A program made the translations under genes and the position numbers. Below the pieces are notes generated by a model. It did not search any database. It saw only the letters and a list, made by a program, of their open reading frames with translations, and was not told the DNA's origin. Source: Poteriospumella lacustris (taxonomy: Eukaryota; Sar; Chrysophyceae; Chromulinales; Dinobryaceae). From it: a DNA stretch of 64,000 bases. Numbering within the stretch: the stretch's first letter is position 1; each line of letters starts with the position of its first letter. Where the stretch lies: assembly GCA_008000375.1 (NCBI GenBank), contig SMOI01000181.1, positions 1 through 64,000 of the forward strand, read 5' to 3'. Shown here piece by piece: positions 41,056 through 51,333 of this stretch.

Positions 41056-41764
41056 GTCGAGAAAGAGGTTTGCTGATGGTTGAAATTGAAAGGAAACAGG
41101 TTGGGTCAAAGGCGAACGCAGGCAACCACGATGACTAATAGTTGCATCGATACGTTCCAACAAGATTCGTCGGTATGTGTGAGTAGAACTAGATATATAG
41201 ATATGATCTTGAAGGAGCAGAAAAGAAGCGTTGAATATTTCACGGGTCACGGTCACACAACAAGGACCACTTGCGAACAATGAATGCAACATGCGCACCA
41301 CCTGCGGAAATAGCCGCGAAGCGGCGGAGAGAATTTCGCCAGGCGTACCAGCTGGCTTCTGGACCTTGCGGCTACCTAGCACATGATAGTGCGGAGTCGA
41401 CTGTACTACCTCTCGGCGAAGAAGAGGAGAACGAAACCGCCCGCCGCCCGCTGCCCGTCCATCCATCCGTCCGTTCGTCCGTCTGTGGCTACTTCCCGTC
41501 CCGTTTTGTCTACATTGTGGTGCTACTCCGTGTCTACCAAGTCTATGTATCTTTGACGATACTATACGCATCGTACACGTATCTGTGTTGTAGGGAAGAG
41601 AGATGATGGAAGAATCAATTGAGCATGATTGACATACATTTGAGGGAAGGTGTGTATCGGTGTTCGCGTCGGGATAAACAAAGACAAAGAACAATGATGG
41701 GGGGAGGAGTGATGAAAGCAACAATAACAAAAACGAGGGGACCACAAGGAGATGGCCAGCTCGC
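41056..41764. other. upstream region of the GAF gene
   Basis: Between the GAF start (minus) and the sterol methyltransferase stop (minus). The frame of GAF exon 1 stays open upstream almost to 41745, but no ATG near its start improves the protein, so I treat this as 5' UTR and promoter. CCATCCATCCGTCCGTTCGTCCGTC-type short repeats lie at 41459-41485. Confidence 0.45.
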
Positions 41765-43053
41765 TTAATTCAAAGGCTTGCGAGCAACCATCAAGAACAT
41801 AGGCGTGAAGGTGCCGGTGTAACCACCCTGGGCACAGCCCCAGCCACCCTGTTGAAGCATGGTCTGCACCTTGACAGTGCCCTTAGGAGCCAAGCCAATG
41901 AACTCGAAGACAGTCAAGGCGTACCGCGTCAAGGCCATACCGACGGGAGTCATCTGGAAGCGGAAAGACAATGGGTTCCAAGAAGGATACAAAGGCAACC
42001 ACCAAGGATCGCCACCGAAACGCTCGTCCAACGCCATATCGCGAGCCTCAATGAGCTCGAAGCCAACGTTCTTCAAAGACTGAACGACAGCCTCCTGGGA
42101 AGCCATGTCAGGAAGACCGTCACCCTCCTCGATCTTCTTCTTGATCAAGCGATGCAACTCGTTGTTGGCATCGTACTTGGGGGTCAAGCACCATTCGTAG
42201 CAAGCGAACATGCGACCAGGCTTCAAGACACGGAAGATCTCACCGTACACGTCCTCACGGCGAGGAGCATGGCAAGTGGCCTCAATGGCGTAAGCACCAT
42301 CGAAGGTGTTGTCCTCGAACTTCAAGTGCAAGAAATCGCACTGAACAGAAGTAGCACGTCCCTTCAAGCCCTGGGCAACGTTCAACTCGTTACCACGAAT
42401 AACTTGATACTCGCTCAAAGTCACGCCGGTGATTTCAGCGTTGGTGAAGCGAGCGATGTTGCGCATAGGACCGCCAATACCGCAGCCGCAGTCCAACACC
42501 TTTTCGCCAGTGCTGACGCCAATACGACCAGCCAAGTAGTACTCGTGGCGCTGGATAGCCTGTTGGAAGGTCTCGCCCTTCAAGAAGTAGGCGAAGTGGA
42601 AGGAAGCGCCCCAACCCCACTCGTAGAACAATGTGCCCAACTCGTAGTAAGCATTCACCAAAGTTCTGTAGGCATCGTTACGACCCTCAACACCAGCCTT
42701 GTCATCATCATGAAGATTGTTGTAGGCATCAATGACTTCGTTGACGTTGATGTTGCGCTTCTTCTCCTGAACGGCGAACTTGCCAAAGAGCTCCAAGGTT
42801 CTGCCGATAGGATCAGTACCGTAAGCCTTGTTGATAGCAGACAAGGCCAACACAGCACCGACACCTAGAATCATCGCAAGAAACACAAACAGAACATTAA
42901 TAAAGGCTTCCAAGGAAACGATACCGTCAAAAGAAATAACTTACCAGCACCGGCGTAGACAACCAACTTGGTGTTGTTGTCCGACTTCTGCAAGCCCTCC
43001 CACGAGGTGGGAAGCTTCAACTTCTCAAGCAACGCAACGACCTGCTGCGACAT
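41765..43053 (-). CDS. SMT1: sterol C-24 methyltransferase (2 exons)
   Basis: The exons are 43053-42945 and 42864-41765 (80-base intron), giving 402 residues. The N-terminus has a membrane-associated helix spanning the exon join (VVYAGAGVGAVLALSAI). The catalytic core has YYELGTLFYEWGWGASFHF, the SAM site VLDCGCGIGGPMRNIARF, TGVTLSEYQV, AIEATCHAP and ACYEWCLTPKY. These are the standard sterol methyltransferase regions. The enzyme adds a methyl group from SAM to C-24 of the sterol side chain in the ER, as in ergosterol and phytosterol synthesis. Codon choice is strongly biased (few rare codons), consistent with high expression. Confidence 0.94.
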
Positions 43054-43583
43054 CTTTGCTCAATCAATGTAAATAAATCACAATCGCCGATGTTTGATCG
43101 CCCACCGTCTCCTGACTGTGAACGGATCCGCGGTGGCCGCTGCTGTGTGTGTGCAGCGCTGTGGGCAGAGGCGGTGTGGTTGGTGGTTGCGCGGCCTTCG
43201 GCAGCGGTGAAAGTGAAACCAACCCGCGACACAGGTCGACTCTCTGTGTCACGAAAGTCTGGGAGAGGCTGTGAATCTGGGTCTGATTGTCTTACTGCGA
43301 ACGAATCGGAAAAGGATCATATATGGGTATCAGCGTCGTAGTTACGTGGACTCTGATAGTAGGAAAGACAGAGATGCGCCCCACTGTCTAGGGGTACGGG
43401 TGAACACCTGATACGATGTTAGCGGTGTTACCTACAGTGCAAATATTTGGCGGAAAAGAACTTCTGGAACGTGTGCACGTGGGGGGGGGGGGTGTCCGGT
43501 CTGTGTTTCAATGAGGAAGATGTCTTCCTCATCGTCTTCGGGGCGATCGTATTTCGTCACAAGGAGGAAGATCAGTGAGGTAG
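43054..43583. other. intergenic region with a 12-base G run
   Basis: Upstream of the sterol methyltransferase and downstream of the acetyltransferase gene (both minus). A run of G at about 43481-43492 is notable. GAAGATGTCTTCCTCATCGTCTTC near 43517 contains a small palindrome (GGAAGATGTCTTCC). No gene is seen. Confidence 0.45.
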
Positions 43584-44887
43584 TTAATGTGGCTTGATTG
43601 GAGTTAACTCAGACCAAACAACATCAACAGTCTTGTAGAAGCCTAAGCTCCGAAAGAGACCCATCGAAGCTTCATTGCTTTGTTCGATGTAGCAAAAGGG
43701 AGGCGTTTGTGTCTCAGGATTGTTCAGAATACGCAGAAGCAAGTCTGCGACCACGCAGCGACCCAATCCTCTCTTTCGATGAGTCTATCAATACCAACAT
43801 GGTTTGTTATCACGACGAGGAGCACATTCGAAGGCGATGACGAGTCATACCTCTATCGTTTGAAGCATTCCTAATGGTCCATCTTCATAGGTGAGACACC
43901 AGGCAACCAACCCATCATCGACATGACGAATACCACGACATCGTGAAGATTGTTTGACCATGCCGCGCACCATGTGTATGCTCTCTTCTGAGCGATATTT
44001 CCAGGTGTCGTTGATGATCTCAGCATCTTCCTCACTTTCAAAACAGCAAAGTCATGTTTCTACACAGCATAAAAATACCGCAGATGGGCATAGACATACC
44101 TCAAATCACAATATTCGTAATGTTCTGGTAGTGCAGCAGCAGCTTTAACGAACTCGTGCTTGGCAGATGGATCACAGATGTACATTTTGCATAGCTCAGT
44201 CCATTCCACATGGAACCGTGGGTCACTGCCAAACAACGTTTCAAACAACGAGTGCTCTGTTGAAGCCAAGTATAGGCTTTTGCATGTCGGAATACTGTTG
44301 AGTACATCCCACAACCAGGTGAAGAGCTTCGTGGTCATTGGTTTGGACAACGCTACCGACGAAAAGATGGAGGTGTGTAGATACCGTGGGGTCTTCTTGA
44401 ACAAATAGGTGAAGACAACAGATGGATGCAGTTTATGATCCACGTACACAAATCGATCGGGGTGACGTCTGAGGTAATCACTGTTGATAACGTGGTACAG
44501 AGACAATGCAGATGGGAAATGACTGAACAGCCACTGTTGACAGAGCATCAGTGTTGTTTCGTCAGAAGAAAGGACCCGAGTGAAAGGAACAAGAGCACTT
44601 TGGGGAGCGGTGTCCGCCACCATTTTCCTCATCATAGACTGCCAAACCGAACTAGACTCTTCCATAAACGCTTCATTCCCATCGTTTTGCTTTGCACGAA
44701 GCTCCATCTTGTTGAAATACTCCTCTTCATTATCGTACACGTCATTTTCTGGAGCACTGCCTTGTACATGAGCATCCAAGTCATTGTCATAATCGACACA
44801 CTGCGCCGCACTCTCCATGCGTGCATACCATTCATCTTCGTCGTCCTCCGAATTGTCTTCTTCAACGATCACTTTGGGCTCTTCCAT
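43584..44887 (-). CDS. GNAT-family acetyltransferase, FR47/GLYAT-like (3 exons)
   Basis: The exons are 44887-44100, 44034-43851 and 43784-43584, all in phase, giving 390 residues. The first 80 residues are acidic and disordered. The acyltransferase part ends with the strongest evidence. Reading across the last intron gives L-Q-T-I-E-T-H-R-K-R-G-L-G-R-C-V-V-A-D-L-L, the R-x-x-G-x-G/A acetyl-CoA loop of GNAT enzymes. It is followed by FCYIEQSNEASMGLFRSLGF, the usual last helix and strand. This arrangement is that of the FR47/glycine N-acyltransferase-like group. The acceptor substrate is unknown. The loop becomes visible only after splicing. Confidence 0.75.
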
Positions 44888-45223
44888 TCTGAAAACCAAA
44901 AGTACTGATTCCTGACCGCTAATTTTTGAGAATGAGTCTCTAACAAAAACGACCGATTCTTCTTCTATGTACACGTCTCGTTTCTATATTGATTCTATGC
45001 CACAAAAGTCAACTCCATGGTCCACATGTCATCTTTGGTCCATGGTCTGGTCGAGCTGACGAGTCACACACACGGCTGTAGATCATCGTCATCGTGCATC
45101 CGAATCTATCCAACGTCCTTTCTGATTTTTCACGTTGCGGGTTGAAGCTTGCAACAAACAAATACATTTCCCACAAGTCAAAGCGGAAGACAATCTAGAG
45201 CTTTTCGTCTTTGAAATTCCTAA
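44888..45223. other. divergent intergenic region, nothing recognised
   Basis: Upstream of the acetyltransferase (minus) and of the unknown gene at 45224 (plus). It contains two CATGGTCCA words (44998-45050, TCCATGGTCCACATG and GGTCCATGGTCTGG). No coding frame is supported. Confidence 0.4.
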
Positions 45224-46030
45224 ATGACGAGCATCAAGTTAATTATTCGCCACCAACAGGTTTCTCATGTACTCCTTGAAGACTCCGTGCCTCAGTTGAA
45301 AAATGATTTGCCAGCAATCATCACCGATACGTTTCCGGATTCTACAATGCCCTCTTCTTCAGCATTCGAACTTTTCCGTGGAACAAATGGAAATTCTCTT
45401 TCGGATGCGGATTCAATCCTGGGAGAATCGATGATTTTCGTGTTCGAAATCTTCACCATCACGCCTTGTCCCCTGTTCCGCACCATTCAGCCTAGTCAAA
45501 TTCATCCAGTGATTAAGAGTAAACATACCGACAATAGGTGGTCGAAAATGAGCCCTCTCTACTGTGGTGCTTTTAAGAAGGCAAAGGCGACGTCGGAAAT
45601 CACCGAGGGATCGCCTTTCTATCTCAATGACTCTGCTACAATGTTAGTTCGTGGCATGTCCTTGAAAAGCGTAGTGGCTACGGAAGAAAGAGCGCGTCTG
45701 CTCGATCCGGTGGATGAAAATGAGGGCTTGGGATGGACGATATTGAGTGACCTGAATACACTGACTGACGAGATTACGCCGTCCGATTTCGGAAAGTTGC
45801 ACACACCGATGTTGATCGACAGTCTCCGCGCTCCACGTTACACCGTATTGCATGTGGACATCTCAGCAACGAACCAATCAAAGCGTAAAAAGCCGAAAGG
45901 AGACAACGTGTTGCAAAAGCGAATGCTCTTTTTCGCTTATGAGCTGCCGGTAAATACCAATCTCGAAGATCTTGGTATGGCAGTCGTGTACGACAACTCG
46001 GACGTCGATTATCCCGGTCACTTTCATTGA
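45224..46030 (+). CDS. hypothetical protein, first segment of a disrupted locus
   Basis: A 268-codon frame starts with MTSIKLIIRHQQVSHVLLED and ends HFH. The composition is that of a folded mixed protein (strands such as TVLHVDIS, RMLFFAYELP). I recognise no family. A possible intron, from GTACGACAAC near 45989 to the AG in CATGAG near 46051, would keep phase and join GMAVV to ELTREELVFTDG in the next open frame. It would make one longer protein with 46052-46602. Without it, this gene and the next overlap end to start. Confidence 0.45.
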   Translation: MTSIKLIIRHQQVSHVLLEDSVPQLKNDLPAIITDTFPDSTMPSSSAFELFRGTNGNSLSDADSILGESMIFVFEIFTITPCPLFRTIQPSQIHPVIKSKHTDNRWSKMSPLYCGAFKKAKATSEITEGSPFYLNDSATMLVRGMSLKSVVATEERARLLDPVDENEGLGWTILSDLNTLTDEITPSDFGKLHTPMLIDSLRAPRYTVLHVDISATNQSKRKKPKGDNVLQKRMLFFAYELPVNTNLEDLGMAVVYDNSDVDYPGHFH

Positions 46031-46047
46031 TACCTTGGAAGCGTCCC

Positions 46048-47042
46048 ATGAGGGAACTGACGAGAGAAGAATTGGTTTTTACGGATGGTGTTGTTGCGAC
46101 GGTTAATATACTCAACGATGGGTTCAGTACCTATGCCGACATGGACATTGTTCCGAATGAAATCTATCGCCTGTTTCCTTTGGTGGCAGCTCAGTTTCAG
46201 TTCCACAGTATGTGGATGAGAGGTAGTGCCCAAATTAAGGAAGATTTGGATGAAGACAACGGTTCAGATAAACTTATTTTGGCACGAGGTGTGGCGGCGT
46301 TTTACAATCATTTGCAAGGTTTCCATCAGGCCGAGGATATGTTTCAGTATCAAGAGTATCAAGCGGCAGCAACCTCGATGTTTCCCAACTGTCTCGATGT
46401 GTTCTCGCGCTCCAATGTTGTGGCATTTCAGGGAAGTATGGAAATAGTGGTTGAGTGTTCCGGTTGTGAAGGTGATGCGGTGTATGTGGAGCTGCAAGAT
46501 GAGAAGGCTCAGAAAGTTGCTGTTAGCTGTCGCGAATTTGCATTTTCGCGATCCATCACCTTTGCAGCCCCAACTCGTGGAAGTGCGTCAACAGAGAAGT
46601 GAGCCAAGTGAGCCGGTGCCGTTTGCGGCTTCCATCATGTTGTTCAAGATCAACGGTACCGCGAACGATATTCATTTTCTTGGACAGACAACGAGATCGA
46701 TTTCGCAGTTTCTTGGTCGGAAGGATTTAGCGGAATGGAAGAGTACTGTTCCTTGCTGGCTCGTGAATGCATGCATGCAAAGGCGGACTAGGAATCGCTT
46801 TATCTGCCGCCTTGCCCAGCTTGGAAGTGGATGCGAATGATGCGATATCTAAACTGCCCGCCGCTACGAGCACTGTCATCTGTGAGAATGGGCATGTCAA
46901 GCCTGGTCCAGGTGTGCACACCATTTTTGCTCTCTTCGCTTCGTCCAACGTTGCGAAGCAGGAAGGTCTGCACTATGTGTTGCGCTTCCTGCGGCAGCAC
47001 AAGGGCGATGTTCAAGTTGATGTTGTCGTCGACTTGGAGTAG
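46048..47042 (+). pseudogene. continuation of the disrupted locus, frames broken
   Basis: Open coding-like sequence changes frame twice. Frame one (MRELTREELVFTDG to STEK) stops at 46602. Coding-like sequence resumes in a second frame from about 46612 (PVPFAASIMLFKINGTANDI...WLVNA). It then jumps to a third frame at a triple ATGC repeat (46767-46776) and continues with KGGLGIALSAALPSLEVD to a stop at 47042. The four-base ATGC unit repeated three times looks like slippage. No GT-AG intron explains the changes. It may be a pseudogene, or the assembly may contain indels here. The protein family is unknown. Confidence 0.4.
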
Positions 47043-47978
47043 CTGTGAACCTACACATAAGACTTACACGTAGGAGTTTGTCTGTCAGTTCGCGTGAGGG
47101 TAGCATGCGTTGTTCTCTTCCATTTTCATGGAATCCCGAGCACTTCACTCGGGATTTTTCCACTCTGATGTTGTCTTTCGCAATCGATATCAGGATTTCG
47201 TCTGTTGTTAGCCGATTGGTTATGTGCCCACTCTGCAGAACGTTGAATTCTCTACAAAACTAGCTGTGGCTATCATCTATCATTATCTGTAAGTGTACAT
47301 AAGTGTCCGACATTACTCCTTACCCAGCCTAGCCCAACTCCTCGCCCAGCTACCGATCATCCCGCCAGCCACGCTTCTCACCAACGATCTGGACCGGATG
47401 CGACGACATAAAAGTTCGCCGGAGCGCGACACCTGTCACAACTCCTGTGGTTTGGCGGCACTCCGCTCAGACCATAGGCTTGAGTGGGTTGTCGTTAGTC
47501 GTTAGTCTTTTGTCGTCTTAGGCCTTCGATTGCTTCGGCCCAAACTAACCTACGTCCAGTCACTCTCCGACGCCGCCTGTATTGTACAGGCGGGTGACTG
47601 GTGAGCGAGAATGCGTAACGGGCCTGGACGACATGACACGATGACGACGATATCTATCAGTTGATGACGACGACAACGGCGAGGACATCCGCTCTTGTTG
47701 AACCGTGAAGGTCTTTGGTCTCGGTGGTCTCTTTTCGTCTTGGGAGCGCTGATGATGCGTGAAGAGGAAGTCGGTGGTGAAGAACTGCCTTCTTGACAAC
47801 TGTATGCAAGTAATTTGACACATGCATACTGCGAACTACGAACACATTTTGTTGGCTCCTTTGTCCTTGCATCATCAAGAATCAACAGGTACGTACGTAT
47901 GCGAGATATCTTTGGAAAGCGATGTCAGCTTTTTCTGTTTTAATTTTCTTCGTTGTCCATGACAATAGTTAGGTCATC
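47043..47978. other. 0.94-kb intergenic region with two hairpins
   Basis: Between the disrupted locus and galactose mutarotase. It holds a stem-loop at 47132-47156 and another at 47574-47592 (CGCCTGTA / TACAGGCG), the latter flanked by AGTCAC / GTGACT. I see no tRNA or other RNA signature and no supported frame. Confidence 0.5.
47132..47156 (+). other. stem-loop followed by a short T run
   Basis: AATCCCGAG pairs perfectly with CTCGGGATT around a seven-base loop and is followed by TTT. It looks like a bacterial intrinsic terminator, but in a eukaryotic context it lies 90 bases after the last stop codon and is better read as a possible 3' UTR hairpin. Confidence 0.4.
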
Positions 47979-49470
47979 ATGAGTGTACGCAGACTTGTTT
48001 TCGGCTCATTGAATGATGGTGAACATGCACGGGTTGTGCACAAGTACGACATTTCGAACGAATCTGGTTCACTGAAGGTTAGCGTGACGGAGTACGGGGC
48101 AACGTTGCTTTCGGTGCAAACTTGGGATCGTCATGGTGAACTGGAACAAATTACACTCAACTACTACGATGACTTAAATGCCCTCGCCAATCAAGAAGGA
48201 AAGCCTTATTTGGGATGCATTGCGGGTCGTTTTGCCAACCGCATTGCCAAAGGTCATTTTACATTGGATGGAGAGGAGTTCCAACTGGCCGTAAACAATG
48301 GCGTTAACCATCTGCACGGTGGTGTAAAGGTGAGTGTCCCAGAAAACTCAACGATGAATTGTGCGGTCGGTGGGTTACTCATCGTGGGATGACACGGTCG
48401 GTTGATTAGGGATTCGACACTCAAGTCTGGGAGAGCGACATCATCGATGAAGCCAGTACTGGACGCGTGGGTGTACGCTTCAGCTTGCTGTCACCTGATT
48501 TGGACGAGGGATATCCTGGAGCAGTACAGGTAAGCGTGACGATTGGCATTGATATGCTCAGAGCCACAGCTGCTAACCATTTTCGGATGGAAACAATAGG
48601 TCGTGGTTGAATATGAGGTGAAAGGGGAAGACTTACTGGTGCATATTTATGCGACAACAACGAAGCCTACCGTGTTGAACCTTACCAATCATGCGTACTG
48701 GAATCTCTCCGGTGATGGCAAGCGAACCATTCACGATCATTTGCTGCATTTGGCGTGCCATCATTATTTACCGGTGGACGAAACTCAAATTCCTCTTGGT
48801 GAAGTGGCAATTGTCAATGGAAACAGTGATCTAGCAGAGAATGTCTTCGATTTCTGCACGGAGAACGTTCCCAAACGCCTTGGTGACCGATTGCATCGTA
48901 TTGATGGCGGTGGACAACCGGGTCTTGATCACTGCTTCGTTGTGGACGGCTATCAATCTGATCTAGGTAAGAGTGTCGTCAGTGATCTGCACACACAATG
49001 AATGACTCGATTGATGTCTTGTGGGTGCTGTAGCTGCTGGGGAGGCGAAGCCCTTGTTGGACGTGGCGACGCTGATTGATCCTCTCTCCGGGCGGGTCAT
49101 GGTCGTGCGATCGACACAGCCGGGTGTACAAGTGTACACTGCCAATTGGTTGCCGCCTTACACGGCGAAGGGTGTGGAAGATGCCGGCTTGGATGCTGAA
49201 GTGCATCCAGAGTCGGACTTGGCTGCTCGACGAGCGCGTTTGTTCCAACAGCACAACGCGATTTGCTTGGAAACGCAGCATTTCCCTGACTCTCCCAACC
49301 AACCTCAATTTCCATCGACCATTGTGCGCCCAGCGGTGCCTAGTGAGGCTCCACGTACTCCCACGGCTACGGACAATGATTTCTATGAAGTGACGGTGTT
49401 CCAATTCCGTGTTTTAACACCGTCGGCGTCGTCGTCACAAGATTCGCATGATGAAACAGCGGATGCATGA
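47979..49470 (+). CDS. GALM: aldose 1-epimerase / galactose mutarotase (4 exons)
   Basis: The exons are 47979-48329, 48410-48529, 48600-48966 and 49034-49470, giving 424 residues with all phases consistent. The early part has VTEYGATLLSVQTWDR, then YLGCIAGRFANRIAKGHF and NGVNHLHGG, all typical of GALM. The catalytic His is His188 in NLTNHAYWNL and the catalytic Glu is Glu359 in CLETQHFPDSPN. The enzyme interconverts the alpha and beta anomers of galactose and glucose. A 30-residue charged insert (about 327-354) precedes the catalytic Glu, and a Ser/Asp-rich tail makes the protein longer than the usual 340-350 residues. Confidence 0.92.
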
Positions 49471-49893
49471 TCGCCGCCAAGTGAATGTTGAAAACTGTTG
49501 CACCTGGTTGTTGCGAGCAACAGAGACTTCTGTGATAAAAAGAAACCGCGTTAAGTAAATCTATGCAACTATCTCCGTTGGATTATGTAGAAGATTCTGT
49601 GTTGGCCGACACCACGGTTCTCCCTCTTTTCTCAGCGACAAGTACATTCTGATGTTCGTACAATACCAATATATAGTGGCCAGAAATTTCCAGCAAGTAC
49701 ATTGAACCTGGCCGGGGACATTTCTGCGGTCGCAGGGGCGATGCGAGCACCACGTGCGGAGTGCCCAAAAATAGATGAAGAAGAGCACTGCACAAAGGCG
49801 GATTTCGCGTTGGGTATTATGCTTGCAGGGCAGTTGGACACGTTTATATTTTATATATTCTACGCCAAGGCCCGTGAAAAAAATTCTGTGAGT
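49471..49893. other. intergenic region, nothing recognised
   Basis: Between two plus-strand genes. The frame of the next gene is open upstream to 49702, with an ATG at 49741, so a longer protein start inside this region is possible. No other feature is seen. Confidence 0.4.
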
Positions 49894-51333
49894 ATGGGTG
49901 TATCAAGCAGCTTTGTATTTCGGGAACGGAACAGTTCCCAGAGCATGAAATTCGTCGACGACGATGAAATCACGATGTTGAACGATTGGGAGGTGATTGA
50001 AGATGATCTGGAAGATGACGAGGAACCGACGAAAAAATTTGATGAGATGTTTACCACGCGTCTCCCCTCAAGCGAAATTTTTTATATTCGTCCTTCTCTC
50101 TCTGAAGGGTTGTCGTATTTGGGCGATCTGAAGTCCAAGAGCGACTACGTGCTTCAAGATGAAAAAATTACGACCGCCTTTGTCCGCTACCTGTTTCAAG
50201 GCATGTGGATCCCTGAATTACTACAAATCCCGGTGGTTTCTTCGCCCGCGTCGTCACCAACCCACAGTGCTACACAGCCCATTTTTCCTGAGTACAAGTT
50301 CGACGGCGTCTTTCTGTCCTCCTGCGTCGATGATGACTCATGGAAGCCTCTTCTCAAATCGTTGGATGCCCTCTGTGGAAACCCTTCTTCCGCTGCTGTT
50401 CTAGCGTCTGAGAACCCTTTGATTGCCATCGTGGACAAGGTCTGCGTGAAACGTGGTGACAGTGCCTTTCTCCTCACTCTGGCCGTGGCCATGCAAGCCT
50501 TTTGCCGCAGTGAAGTCTTCCTGCAGTTGTCGGAACAACAATGGTCCCCCGAGGCTTTTCGCTCCATTGTATGGACGGACTATGCCCGCGTAGGCCGCGC
50601 CGTTGTGGTGCAACACTACCAACAACAACTTCTGCAAACTGAGGCGGAAGGTGGTGACGTTACCAGAGGCCACATTGCTCTTCTTGATGCCCTCTACGTG
50701 CATTTGATGACTACTTCCAGTCAACGAGACACCCTGGATTACCTTCGTCCCGCTTCGGACGAGAATGCGTCGCATTGGTTGCAAGACTTGCAAGCCGTGA
50801 TGCTGTCGTTGCCTGTGAGCTGGGCTGTCTACGAAACGAAGGCGTCGAACGCTGCTTCATTGCCGAAGGAAGATTCCACGCCAACTGTTTTCGCCTGTCA
50901 GCAACAAAGCGGTCTCTTGAAGTCGCTGCTGTCCTGGCAGTGCCTCTTCCACACCGGTTCGAAGCATGCCCCTGCCACCCAAGCGTCGCCGACAACGCCG
51001 CTGATTGTGCCCATCCACTGCTACGCCGCATCGACCGCACAATCTATTCTCCGTCGTCTTCATACCACGACGGCAGCCACACAGCTCGCCTTCCCTGTGC
51101 TCACGACCGATGCCTCACCAGAGGCCCACCTCTGCTTCGAGTGCATCCAGCCCATCCTGCGCTGTCCATTGTTGGCCTTTGATCGCGACGGGAACTTGTC
51201 TGAAGTCACGACGGGGTATCGGTGGGATGTACACCGCGCGGTTGCGGCCCAAGTGAACGTGAACTTCACCTCGGCGTTGCCCTTGGTGCTCGCGCAGGAT
51301 GTGGCATTTCTTTTGTCGCATATCATCGGCTAA
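49894..51333 (+). CDS. unknown protein with N-myristoylation-like start
   Basis: A single exon encodes 479 residues if translation begins at MGVSSSFVFRER; an ATG at 49741 in the same frame would add 51 residues. Gly2 with Ser at position 6 fits the N-myristoyltransferase rule, which would put the protein on membranes. An acidic stretch (EVIEDDLEDDEEPTKK) is followed by a helical body (FVRYLFQGMWIPELLQ, IAIVDKVCVKRGDSAFLLTLAVAMQAF) and a C-terminal part with LIVPIHCYAAS and CPLLAFDRDGN. I recognise no family. A long A-poor spacer follows it. Confidence 0.6.
   Translation: MGVSSSFVFRERNSSQSMKFVDDDEITMLNDWEVIEDDLEDDEEPTKKFDEMFTTRLPSSEIFYIRPSLSEGLSYLGDLKSKSDYVLQDEKITTAFVRYLFQGMWIPELLQIPVVSSPASSPTHSATQPIFPEYKFDGVFLSSCVDDDSWKPLLKSLDALCGNPSSAAVLASENPLIAIVDKVCVKRGDSAFLLTLAVAMQAFCRSEVFLQLSEQQWSPEAFRSIVWTDYARVGRAVVVQHYQQQLLQTEAEGGDVTRGHIALLDALYVHLMTTSSQRDTLDYLRPASDENASHWLQDLQAVMLSLPVSWAVYETKASNAASLPKEDSTPTVFACQQQSGLLKSLLSWQCLFHTGSKHAPATQASPTTPLIVPIHCYAASTAQSILRRLHTTTAATQLAFPVLTTDASPEAHLCFECIQPILRCPLLAFDRDGNLSEVTTGYRWDVHRAVAAQVNVNFTSALPLVLAQDVAFLLSHIIG

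Noticed and set aside
47132-47156. Bacterial rho-independent terminator
   Set aside because: Introns in surrounding genes show a eukaryotic nuclear genome, so a bacterial terminator is not expected.
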